14,148 bases of DNA. It comes from Lachnospiraceae bacterium. GTDB taxonomy: Bacteria > Bacillota > Clostridia > Lachnospirales > Lachnospiraceae. Position numbers and translations under genes: made by a program. The notes beneath the pieces were generated by a model. The model was not told the DNA's origin, did not search any database, and saw only the letters and a program-made list of their open reading frames with translations. Shown here piece by piece: positions 7,212-13,815 of this stretch; the first letter of the stretch is position 1; each line of letters opens with the position of its first letter. The DNA lies in the NCBI GenBank assembly GCA_009787745.1, contig WQST01000040.1, forward strand, positions 1-14,148, read 5' to 3'.

Positions 7212-8013
7212 CAGTTACCACCTCCTGACCGCCGATATTTCCTCTTTCTTCGGTGAAATATGTTTCATCATCATTTTTCGATTCTGATTCTAAGCTAAAA
7301 AGATACTTATCTTGAACCGCTAAGAATGCATTACGATTTTCTTCGGTACCGCGATAGACTAAAGTTAGATGAATCCGTCCGGTATTTTCGAGTTCGGCTA
7401 AAGCTACTGCTTGTGTAGGTACGACAAGCAAGGTGACAGTAGACGGTAGTTCTCTTTCCTCATCACTCTTTGAGTCATCTGTATATGCTTTGTCATAACC
7501 CCTACCGTCTGTCACCGCCAGAACTTTTACATACTTAAGTTCCGGCGGTGCGATGGTTTCTCTAAAATCACCAACATCAGAAGCAATAATACTGACAATA
7601 TCACCGGCTTCTAATTTACCTGATAAACCAGCGGCGAATGATTTAATCGTAATTGACATGGCTTCCCTTGCTCCGTCAAGCTCATGAAGATAGAGAAACT
7701 CTGTCAGTGCAGTATTAGATAATTTGCTGTATAATATATAATCACCGGACTGCATATCATACTTCGCATATTTACCGATAACACTATCCATTTCTTTAAG
7801 CACATCAGTGGGTAAATTATAACCGCCGACTTTTATCTTTGTTACCATGTCGGCGGTAATTACTTCACCTTGTTTCACGTCTTTTACCATGCGGATGATT
7901 TCAACTTGCGATTTTACCGCATTATTAAACATCGGTGTTAAGCCAAAACAGATAATAAGTGACAGGACGATTGAGATAAGCCCTAAAATAGTACGGTTCT
8001 TTAAGATATTCAA
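7201..8013 (-). CDS. cpaB: CpaB/RcpC-like SAF-domain protein
   Basis: A 270-residue protein, most likely from TTG 8013, nine bases after GGGAGG; longer forms would overlap the upstream gene by up to 52 bases. One transmembrane helix (about 8-25) anchors it, followed by a SAF-like domain (about 35-100, with VKDVKQGEVITADMV) and an RcpC-like beta domain (about 115-225); the tail is acidic. CpaB proteins sit outside the membrane and help build or stabilise the Flp pilus. Without an outer membrane there is no secretin to bind, so here it probably links the membrane platform to the cell wall; that is inference. Confidence 0.82.
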   Translation of the reverse strand: MNILKNRTILGLISIVLSLIICFGLTPMFNNAVKSQVEIIRMVKDVKQGEVITADMVTKIKVGGYNLPTDVLKEMDSVIGKYAKYDMQSGDYILYSKLSNTALTEFLYLHELDGAREAMSITIKSFAAGLSGKLEAGDIVSIIASDVGDFRETIAPPELKYVKVLAVTDGRGYDKAYTDDSKSDEERELPSTVTLLVVPTQAVALAELENTGRIHLTLVYRGTEENRNAFLAVQDKYLFSLESESKNDDETYFTEERGNIGGQEVVTDGE

Positions 8014-8028
8014 GGTTATATACCTCCC
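8011..8028 (-). promoter_or_regulatory. Ribosome site that decides a TTG start (CpaB)
   Basis: GGGAGG at 8023-8028 lies inside the last codons of the prepilin peptidase gene, nine bases before TTG at 8013. The same geometry recurs at the TadA gene (GGGAGG 6485-6490, nine bases before TTG 6475). It supports the short forms over longer frame extensions. Confidence 0.6.
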
Positions 8029-8471
8029 ATATTTGTTATGATATAAGACAAAATACCCCCGACGCATAGAAACGGCGCCAGAGGTATCACGATTCTTTTT
8101 TCAGGCTTTAAGGTTTCCCTATTGCCCGGTGGATTATATCTTTTTTTGATAACAATCCCAAGTGAGAAAAGTAAAGCAAGCGGTAGAGCAATGACGGTTT
8201 GTAAAAATCCTCCCCCGATTCCGAGCAAAGCACCACAGGCGAACATAATCTTTACATCACCGCCACCAATTGAGTTATCTTTACCAATCGCGGGGATAAA
8301 GAACGGTAGTGCGGTTATCATCGCTCCGCTAAACGACCCGCCATAACCGATTAAACTTATAACAAGAATCGAAACTGGTATGAAGTTATCAATTTCTCGC
8401 CTTTTAATATCAGTGATAGAAGCGATGATTAGCAAAGATGAAAATAGCAAACCCTTTATTATGATAATCAT
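8016..8471 (-). CDS. tadV: Prepilin peptidase, A24 family (TadV/CpaA-like)
   Basis: A 151-residue polytopic membrane aspartic protease of the short TadV/CpaA type, lacking the methylase domain of PilD. The two catalytic Asp sites are visible: SITDIKRREI (Asp21) and GGGDVK (69-74, Asp72). Several hydrophobic helices fill the rest. It should trim pilin precursors at the cytoplasmic face; candidate substrates are the DUF4320-type and TadE-like proteins and perhaps the small protein at 13094-13345. The ATG overlaps the TGA stop of the DUF3848-type gene (ATGA), tying the Tad block to the methyltransferase block in one operon. Confidence 0.9.
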   Translation of the reverse strand: MIIIIKGLLFSSLLIIASITDIKRREIDNFIPVSILVISLIGYGGSFSGAMITALPFFIPAIGKDNSIGGGDVKIMFACGALLGIGGGFLQTVIALPLALLFSLGIVIKKRYNPPGNRETLKPEKRIVIPLAPFLCVGGILSYIITNMGGI

Positions 8472-9157
8472 GGCTCAAGCCCATCATCTTGCTCATCAAA
8501 GCTTGAGGTAATATCGTAGTTTTCCGCTTCATTTTCAGCCATCTGAAAATCGGCCATTTCTCGGATAACATTCATGATTTCGTCCATAAATGTTATATCA
8601 AGGCTCTGCCATTCGCGGTATACACCCCATAATGGGTCATCAATGGATAATAACGCTGTTAGCTGCTCTTTATTAAACTCTGATATCTCCGGTTCAAAAA
8701 TAATATTTATCTCTGTTAAGGTAGCAATCTTATATGCTTCTTCGACAATCTCTTTCGGTGGCAGTTTTATAACTTCGTTAATAAACTCACTATACTCAGC
8801 CTTTACTTTTTCATGCACTAATCCCGCGAGATAATCACACTCTACCCTATCAAGGTAATCATACAGCACAAGGTAAACTTGACCGTCCTTATTATCTGCA
8901 AGATAGAACTGGTAAGCCTCCTCTAAGGCATTATCTTTTTTAAGAAGTTCTCTTACCGTTTCAATATTAATAGGTAAATCATAAAATGCATCGCGAAATT
9001 GGTATTTAATGTAAACCTCAGAATGAAAACTCGTCAAATCGTCCTCTGTTGCGGCATCATATACTTTTTGATACTCATCGGCTATTTTAGCGGTTAAATC
9101 ATTCCTTATAAATATTTCGATATTTTCATTTAATACATTTCCATTATTCACTGTCAT
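8468..9157 (-). CDS. DUF3848-type protein with internal duplication
   Basis: A 229-residue acidic, soluble, largely helical protein of unknown function. The start is ATG 9157, after GGAGGG, overlapping the methyltransferase end by 14 bases. The second half (LPPKEIVEEAYKI, then LTALLSIDDPLWGVYREW) resembles DUF3848, a family I recall from Clostridia mobile elements. The first half has the same order of features (helix, DAFYDLPINIETVRELL, then LEEAYQFYL), suggesting two diverged copies in tandem. It pairs with a DUF3849-type gene on the other side of the methyltransferase. The role is not known; helper or regulator of the methyltransferase is only a guess from context. Confidence 0.72.
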   Translation of the reverse strand: MTVNNGNVLNENIEIFIRNDLTAKIADEYQKVYDAATEDDLTSFHSEVYIKYQFRDAFYDLPINIETVRELLKKDNALEEAYQFYLADNKDGQVYLVLYDYLDRVECDYLAGLVHEKVKAEYSEFINEVIKLPPKEIVEEAYKIATLTEINIIFEPEISEFNKEQLTALLSIDDPLWGVYREWQSLDITFMDEIMNVIREMADFQMAENEAENYDITSSFDEQDDGLEP

Positions 9158-10562
9158 AATATACCCTCCATAAATTCTTTCCGATTTCATAAATAACCGG
9201 AATTGTTACACCGTTACCGGCTTGTTTGTAAAGTTGATTATCCGAATTGACTGCTCTGGCTTTAAAAAACATCTCGTCAGTAAACCCTTGCAAGCGAAAA
9301 CACTCAAGCGGTGTCAGCTTACGGATTCGCCCAAAACCTGTTACCGTTCCTTGGTCGCAAGAAGTGGTGAGTGTCTGTGCCGTTCCCTTACCAACCCGCC
9401 CGCGCCTTGAATCGCTACCGGGGAATGATAAACTTACGCTATCGCCGGGGCAAGCCTCAGCATATCCTTTTTTAGTTGCTTCCCTTATTTTCAGATAAAT
9501 GCTACAATTTTCAGGATCGCAAAGAAAAACCCCCATCCTGTCCTGACAAGTAAGAGTAAAACTCGGTTCGCCGCAATCCTTAAATCGCCTACCGTTTTGC
9601 CGTTTGTTTTCACGGTCTGGGGTTAGGACGGCTCTGGCACAAACGAAAACTCCAGAATTATCAGCCTTATGGTTGGAAATTCCGGAGTTATAACGAGCTT
9701 TCAAACATCGTGCTATTTCTGTAAGCTGTGCTTCCTTAGATAAATCAATGAAGCACATATTTTCTTCGTCACCATAAAAAACCGCGTTTTGGGTCTGATT
9801 ACGGTTAATCCTGCGAGAATCGCTGGCGGTGAGAGTGTAAGCGCAACTTATTTCTTTTGTAATCCCCTCATTCCGGTTAAACCCGACAAGGTAAAGGCCG
9901 GTTTTTGCTCCAGCCCCTCCCCCTGCTGATGTAAGCGTTACCGAAGTGCCGCATGGGTCATAAACCCGGCTTCCCTGACTGCCACCTATAAGTTCGATAG
10001 GAGTTTTTTCGTTTGCTGCTCCGATAGGAAATACTTTTCGGGAACGTCCGTCTCTAAGATGTCCGATAATGAATACTCGTTCTCTGTTTTGGGGAATGTA
10101 TGATTTGGAATTAATAAGTTGCCATTCACAGTCATACCCAGCTTCGGATAACTGATAGAGAACCTCCGTAAAGTCCCGGCCGCCATTGATTGATAAAAGG
10201 TTCTTAACATTTTCAAGCAAAACCCATCGGGGTTTATCTTCGGAAGCTTTGCTTTTGATGAGCCTAATAATTTCAAAAAATAATCCGCTCCGCGCTCCAT
10301 CAAGCCCTGACTGGTGCTTTCCGCTGATGGAGATATCCTGACAGGGGAATCCGGCTGTCCAGCCGTCTGCGTAGGGGATGTCGCTTGCTTTAAGTTTTGT
10401 AATATCATCACTAAACCACTCCTTTTCATCCGGTGCATGAATTGCACGGTAGCTTTTTATCGCGTACTTATCCTTTTCACAAAAACCGATACACTTAAAT
10501 CCAGCCTGAGTTAGCCCGGCGGTAAAACCGCCAAGGCCTGCAAAAAAATCAATAAATGTCAA
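9144..10562 (-). CDS. Orphan C5-cytosine DNA methyltransferase
   Basis: A 472-residue Dcm/M.HhaI-type enzyme that transfers methyl from S-adenosylmethionine to C5 of cytosine. Motif I FFAGLGGF (6-13), motif IV GFPCQDIS (71-78, catalytic Cys74), motif VI ENV (117-119), motif VIII QNRER (158-162), motif IX LTPLECFRLQGF (416-427) and motif X QAGNGVTIP (447-455) are all present, so it should be active. The region between motifs VIII and IX is long (about 250 residues) and has recurring T-L-T-containing units, the target-recognition part. The start is TTG 10562, seven bases after GAGGGGG, overlapping the preceding TGA. No restriction enzyme gene lies in the window; it likely protects element DNA during transfer. 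Confidence 0.95.
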   Translation of the reverse strand: MTFIDFFAGLGGFTAGLTQAGFKCIGFCEKDKYAIKSYRAIHAPDEKEWFSDDITKLKASDIPYADGWTAGFPCQDISISGKHQSGLDGARSGLFFEIIRLIKSKASEDKPRWVLLENVKNLLSINGGRDFTEVLYQLSEAGYDCEWQLINSKSYIPQNRERVFIIGHLRDGRSRKVFPIGAANEKTPIELIGGSQGSRVYDPCGTSVTLTSAGGGAGAKTGLYLVGFNRNEGITKEISCAYTLTASDSRRINRNQTQNAVFYGDEENMCFIDLSKEAQLTEIARCLKARYNSGISNHKADNSGVFVCARAVLTPDRENKRQNGRRFKDCGEPSFTLTCQDRMGVFLCDPENCSIYLKIREATKKGYAEACPGDSVSLSFPGSDSRRGRVGKGTAQTLTTSCDQGTVTGFGRIRKLTPLECFRLQGFTDEMFFKARAVNSDNQLYKQAGNGVTIPVIYEIGKNLWRVYYDSE

Positions 10563-11059
10563 AGTTCCACCCCCTCATCAAGTTCATTTTCTTGTTCATT
10601 ATCTGGAGATGGTAGATTAACTTGTTCCTGCTCCCTTTTCATGAGATTACGGAAAATACAGTTTAAAATGCAGGGATGGACATCTGAGTACAAAGACTGT
10701 GTATGGTCGGCTAACTTGTGTGAGTCTTGACCCGAATCTAAAAAAGTTCGCCATTCTTTCATATCCTGAAAATCAACCAATTTCGCTCTCGCTTTCACTT
10801 CATCATCATATCGCTTATCCCAATCAGCTCTAATAATGAACCGTGCCATAACGAAAATTGACCGCTCAATCCCAAAATTATCTGCCAGTTCTTGAGCAAA
10901 TCCGGCTAAGTTTCTTTCATAATGAGCGATGGATGCCTTTTCGTTTATAAAATCCCGACATTCCTTATTTATATTGAAGGACTCCCGCCATAATTCTATC
11001 TCTCCTTTATCTCTTGCATACTTCGCCGACGGATAATAAATCGGATAAACTGCATACAT
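10559..11059 (-). CDS. DUF3849-type protein
   Basis: A 166-residue soluble protein starting at ATG 11059, which shares a base with the TAA stop of the PrgI-family gene (TAATG) and follows GGGAGGTG. Residues about 8-95 match my memory of DUF3849: YPIYYPSAKYARDKGEIELW, then NINKECRDFI, then FIIRADWDKRYDDEVKARA. The C-terminal tail is acidic and probably disordered. DUF3849 and DUF3848 proteins are known from Clostridia mobile elements without an assigned role; here they flank a methyltransferase in one operon. The start further upstream (11074) lacks a good ribosome site. Confidence 0.72.
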   Translation of the reverse strand: MYAVYPIYYPSAKYARDKGEIELWRESFNINKECRDFINEKASIAHYERNLAGFAQELADNFGIERSIFVMARFIIRADWDKRYDDEVKARAKLVDFQDMKEWRTFLDSGQDSHKLADHTQSLYSDVHPCILNCIFRNLMKREQEQVNLPSPDNEQENELDEGVEL

Positions 11060-11382
11060 TAGTACACCTCCCATTCTTTGCCGTAGACATACGGGTAAAC
11101 CTTTTGGCTTTTGTAAAAGCGGATTAAATTCTTGACTTGACCGACAACCGACATATTATATTGGTCTTTTACACACATCATTATCGACCCGGCGATACCA
11201 GATAAGATGCAGATCATCGTGTTGGTTACGTTACCGCTTATAAGATAGATAAAAAAAGAAACAGCCAAGGCGAATGTGCATCCTATGGCTGCTTCAAGTA
11301 ACTCTCTCTTCCCAAAACCGGCGAAAAATTCATTCTCGGTTTTCACCCCCATCGGGATATATAGGGTATTATTTTCATTCAC
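11059..11382 (-). CDS. PrgI-family conjugation protein (VirB3-like)
   Basis: A 107-residue protein from GTG 11382, overlapping the preceding gene by 8 bases. The N-terminal YIPMGVKTENEFFAGFGKRE, two adjacent membrane helices (about 29-68), and the C-terminal VKDQYNMSVVGQVKNLIRF and QKVYPYVYG stretches match the PrgI family of Gram-positive conjugation systems, which corresponds to VirB3 and supports the VirB4 ATPase in the type IV secretion channel. In related elements a virB4 gene normally follows directly; here a DUF3849-type gene follows instead. Confidence 0.88.
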   Translation of the reverse strand: MNENNTLYIPMGVKTENEFFAGFGKRELLEAAIGCTFALAVSFFIYLISGNVTNTMICILSGIAGSIMMCVKDQYNMSVVGQVKNLIRFYKSQKVYPYVYGKEWEVY

Positions 11383-11716
11383 TTATGACACCCCCGATTT
11401 CTTTAGCCATCCTCCAGGTTACTTTACCTGTCTGGCTAAGCCCGACTGTGTTTTCCCACTTAGTTCCTAGTAAGATGGCTTTAAAATCAACTAAACTAGC
11501 ACGAGGGCCGTACCGCTTCGTCCGCCGGTCTTGCCATGCCGTGATTTTTAATTTTCTTCCGTCATCTGTTTCAAAATAACAGCGAAGGCAGAAATCGCCA
11601 TAAACTTTCATGACAAGCATACCTGAAAAATCACCTTCATCAGCACTCGTGTAAGCATTTCGGTCAAAACCTAACTGCCGTGCCTGAATATGCTTATAAT
11701 TACTTTTGATTTCCAT
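11375..11716 (-). CDS. Unknown soluble protein of the transfer operon
   Basis: A 113-residue protein with no membrane helix or signal peptide. ATG 11716, five bases after GGAGGG, is preferred over the in-frame ATG at 11728. The middle (MLVMKVYGDFCLRCYFET, then KLKITAWQDRR) looks like a small beta-barrel-type domain, and the end is helical. I do not recognise a family. It sits between a small membrane protein and the PrgI-family gene, with overlap to the latter, so it belongs to the conjugation operon. A cytoplasmic accessory role is plausible but unsupported. Confidence 0.6.
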   Translation of the reverse strand: MEIKSNYKHIQARQLGFDRNAYTSADEGDFSGMLVMKVYGDFCLRCYFETDDGRKLKITAWQDRRTKRYGPRASLVDFKAILLGTKWENTVGLSQTGKVTWRMAKEIGGVISE

Positions 11717-11733
11717 TGTTCCCTCCATTTCCT

Positions 11734-11940
11734 CTATCCGTAATAGTAAAATACTAAGTCTTTTAAAGCCCAGACGCTCTCGGCAATAATTAAGAAAATA
11801 ACGGCATTTTTAGCGCGTTTTTTATATTTACTGGCTTCTTCATCTGCTCCAATAAGTTTAATCATACAGAATACAAAGCGGGCAATAACACCAAGCCTAA
11901 CTAAAATCAACACCGCTTTAGAAATATCATCAATCGTCAT
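11734..11940 (-). CDS. Small two-helix membrane protein (VirB2-like candidate)
   Basis: A 68-residue protein with two hydrophobic segments (about 8-29 and 46-66) flanking a charged loop (ADEEASKYKKRAKNA). The ATG follows CGGAGG at good spacing. Small proteins of this layout occur next to TrbL/VirB6 genes in Clostridia conjugative elements. It has no cleavable signal peptide. It could be a structural pilus-type subunit or a channel accessory; the sequence does not decide. Confidence 0.65.
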   Translation of the reverse strand: MTIDDISKAVLILVRLGVIARFVFCMIKLIGADEEASKYKKRAKNAVIFLIIAESVWALKDLVFYYYG

Positions 11941-11986
11941 GAGCTATCCTCCGATTAATCTTTAATATCAAGATTTTCCTCCACAT

Positions 11987-12820
11987 TTATCTCATCATCG
12001 TTTTCGCCATTCCTACAAGCCTTACCGAGTGGTACACATTATTGATAGCGCTACTACCACTGCTACTTGACGGGATTACAAACTCAGATAAAAAGCGTGG
12101 AGTCTTTAAAGCGAGTACCATTGAAGCAACACCCCAAAATACGTGCATATTTAGCATCAGGCCGACACCAAGTTTAGCGAGAGCGATTTGCACCACCACC
12201 GAGAGCATTGATTTTGAAAATGTAGCAAGGTAGTTTTTGAATACACCGCTGTCATTATCAAGAAGACCAATACACGCTAACGGAATCCCCACACGCAGAA
12301 TCAGCATTTCAAGACCGCGCATTAAGAACTGGAAATATAGCATAAAGTAGCAGATTATAAATATCAGCCCGAAGATAGCCGTAACAAGACCAAGTGATGA
12401 TATGCCTGTAACCCATGCCGACCACGAATACCCTGTTGCATCACCGACAGCATTTAGAATCTTGCTTGACATATCGGTTATGATACTTGCCGCCCAGCCA
12501 TATATAATAGGAAACGAAATAGCGACCGCAAGAGCTTTAATGAAGTTGATAACCAAAAAATACGGTTCTTCTTCCGCATCACTTCCGTTCCATAACACAT
12601 AAGTATCAAACCCTTTTTTGATAAACTTAAGGATAATTAGTGACACACCAAAGCCTAACATGACATTGGTTAAAGTTGATGCAATATTCGTACCCGATAC
12701 TGTACCCATATAAAGTTCAGCATTTAGCGCAAGCGGTACTATCCCTTCAAGAAGCGAATCAATATATGCAATCGCTCCATTTAACAAAGCCACTATGAGT
12801 ACAACTAAAATAATTTCCAA
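11987..12820 (-). CDS. TrbL/VirB6-like conjugation membrane protein
   Basis: A 277-residue polytopic membrane protein with about six hydrophobic segments spread over residues 2-20, 48-68, 90-112, 138-165, 172-188 and 205-237. A cytosolic C-terminal tail holds ALKTPRFLSEF followed by a Ser-rich patch. This layout and the position after VirD4 and before PrgI fit the TrbL/VirB6 family, which forms part of the inner-membrane channel of type IV secretion. The start is set at TTG 12820, 11 bases after GGGAGG of a near-consensus GGGAGGTGA. An ATG at 12871 would overlap the upstream gene by 43 bases and has a hydrophilic Arg-rich extension. Confidence 0.82.
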   Translation of the reverse strand: MEIILVVLIVALLNGAIAYIDSLLEGIVPLALNAELYMGTVSGTNIASTLTNVMLGFGVSLIILKFIKKGFDTYVLWNGSDAEEEPYFLVINFIKALAVAISFPIIYGWAASIITDMSSKILNAVGDATGYSWSAWVTGISSLGLVTAIFGLIFIICYFMLYFQFLMRGLEMLILRVGIPLACIGLLDNDSGVFKNYLATFSKSMLSVVVQIALAKLGVGLMLNMHVFWGVASMVLALKTPRFLSEFVIPSSSSGSSAINNVYHSVRLVGMAKTMMR

Positions 12821-12837
12821 CCGGTTTTTCACCTCCC
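12818..12837 (-). promoter_or_regulatory. Ribosome site that decides a TTG start (TrbL-like)
   Basis: GGGAGGTGA at 12829-12837 matches the anti-Shine-Dalgarno complement in eight of nine bases and contains the TGA stop of the upstream 82-codon gene. TTG at 12820 follows at a workable distance. Termination of the upstream gene thus occurs on the ribosome site of the next, a classic coupling layout. Confidence 0.6.
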
Positions 12838-13077
12838 TTCGATGGATTCTTTGCCCGCTTCGGCGAGACAATAGATGATGTAGATAATGATGAAAACGAT
12901 GATTATACCGATTATGATATCGGTAGTGTTTTTTTCACCATCTGTAATGGTTTCATTTTGGTAAGGCAAATCCCCGCTTACTATCTGCGGGGATTTATAC
13001 AAGTTATAGTTTGAAGGAGTAAAAAGAATCATTATAACCATCAGCAAAATAATAAAGCCGCCGAATGATTTATTCAT
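12829..13077 (-). CDS. Small two-helix membrane protein, unknown
   Basis: An 82-residue protein from ATG 13077 behind GGAGGG. A longer frame from 13191 would run 97 bases back into the preceding gene and has no ribosome site. It has a hydrophobic N-terminal helix (about 4-20), a hydrophilic segment (about 22-50) probably outside the cell, and a second, Ile-rich helix (about 52-70) with a charged tail. The first helix may be an uncleaved signal. I recognise no family. It lies between the DUF6133-type and TrbL-like genes, so it is part of the conjugation block. Its coding DNA contains a perfect 10-bp inverted repeat. Confidence 0.65.
   Translation of the reverse strand: MNKSFGGFIILLMVIMILFTPSNYNLYKSPQIVSGDLPYQNETITDGEKNTTDIIIGIIIVFIIIYIIYCLAEAGKESIEGR
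12968..12996. other. Perfect 10-bp inverted repeat inside a gene
   Basis: AAATCCCCGC and GCGGGGATTT surround a 9-base centre within the 82-codon gene upstream of the TrbL-like gene. The arms hold six G-C pairs, unusually strong in AT-rich surroundings. There is no long T tract on either side, so it is not a standard terminator. Confidence 0.5.
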
Positions 13078-13093
13078 GGCAACCCTCCATCTT

Positions 13094-13345
13094 TTACCCT
13101 CTGTAATTGAACATATCCTGAATCCGCTGAGTAAGTGTCGGAAGAATTGTGGCGCTAAACAAAAGATAAAGCCCGGCAAGCACCAACGCACCGATTACAA
13201 CCGCCATCAGGATTTTAACAGCGGTATCCACGAAACCCTCGGCCTTATTGCTTGCAAGTACTGCTTTTGTGCGGAATATCATCATTTGTGCTTCTGAAAT
13301 TTTTGCCATAACGAAGTTCATTAACCTTCTTAACATTTTTTTCAT
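13094..13345 (-). CDS. Small pilin-like membrane protein, DUF6133-type
   Basis: An 83-residue protein from ATG 13345 after GGAGG. The N-terminal half is basic and amphipathic (LRRLMNFVMAKISEAQ), then comes a prepilin-like junction NKAEGFVDTAV followed by one long hydrophobic helix and a short tail ending LTQRIQDMFNYRG. From memory this is DUF6133, frequent in Clostridia mobile elements. Size and layout resemble Flp pilins, and the EG-F-V-D junction resembles that of the DUF4320-type protein of the Tad block. It may therefore be a pilin precursor or a small structural subunit of the conjugation machine; the sequence does not settle which. Confidence 0.75.
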   Translation of the reverse strand: MKKMLRRLMNFVMAKISEAQMMIFRTKAVLASNKAEGFVDTAVKILMAVVIGALVLAGLYLLFSATILPTLTQRIQDMFNYRG

Positions 13346-13415
13346 GTAAAACCTCCATAATTATGAATTTGGCTAGAACACGACTTAATACCGCGCCGCC
13401 TGTTTGATAGTTTCC

Positions 13416-13784
13416 TTACTTGTAGTACCCGATAATAAGATTAAGGGTCGCTGAACCAAGTACCGCACCGATACATGACACAACCGCTGCAATTATGCGG
13501 GTATTCCATTTTTTCTGATCCATTTCATCGGCAGCGGAACGACGGATGCAAAAGTAGATAATAAGCAGTCCCGCTACAATCGGCGCAAGCACCATAAGCC
13601 ATGTCGTAACATCGCCAATAAGTTTCTCCGTACCTTTGACAAGCTTACTGTTTGCAACATCGGATGCGTAGACCGGAAGTGATACACAGAGCATGAAAAA
13701 AGCTGACGTTAGGAGTGATACAAGGTATCGCTTCTTAAGCGTCAGCTTCTTAAAGCCGGTAAATATTAAGTTTTTAGTTTTCAT
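13416..13784 (-). CDS. VirB2/TrbC-like conjugation protein
   Basis: A 122-residue protein with a basic start and a signal peptide (about 18-41, ending PVYASD), then two hydrophobic helices (about 60-83 and 97-118) around a charged loop (RRSAADEMDQKKWNTR). Signal peptide plus two helices is the layout of VirB2/TrbC pilin-type subunits, and it directly follows the coupling-protein gene as in related elements. The ATG follows AAAGGA. It differs from the shorter Maff2 family often found at this site. A role in the transfer channel or pilus is likely; the exact family is unconfirmed. Confidence 0.72.
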   Translation of the reverse strand: MKTKNLIFTGFKKLTLKKRYLVSLLTSAFFMLCVSLPVYASDVANSKLVKGTEKLIGDVTTWLMVLAPIVAGLLIIYFCIRRSAADEMDQKKWNTRIIAAVVSCIGAVLGSATLNLIIGYYK

Positions 13785-13815
13785 GATTCAATCCTTTCCC
13801 TACATTATTATAGTG

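Noticed and set aside
9986..10447. 153-codon minus-strand open frame inside the methyltransferase
   Set aside because: It is another frame of the same strand; the methyltransferase frame carries all conserved motifs, so this is a shadow.
13078..13191. Longer N-terminus for the 82-residue membrane protein (from 13191)
   Set aside because: It would overlap the DUF6133-type gene by almost 100 bases and lacks a ribosome site, while ATG 13077 has GGAGGG upstream.
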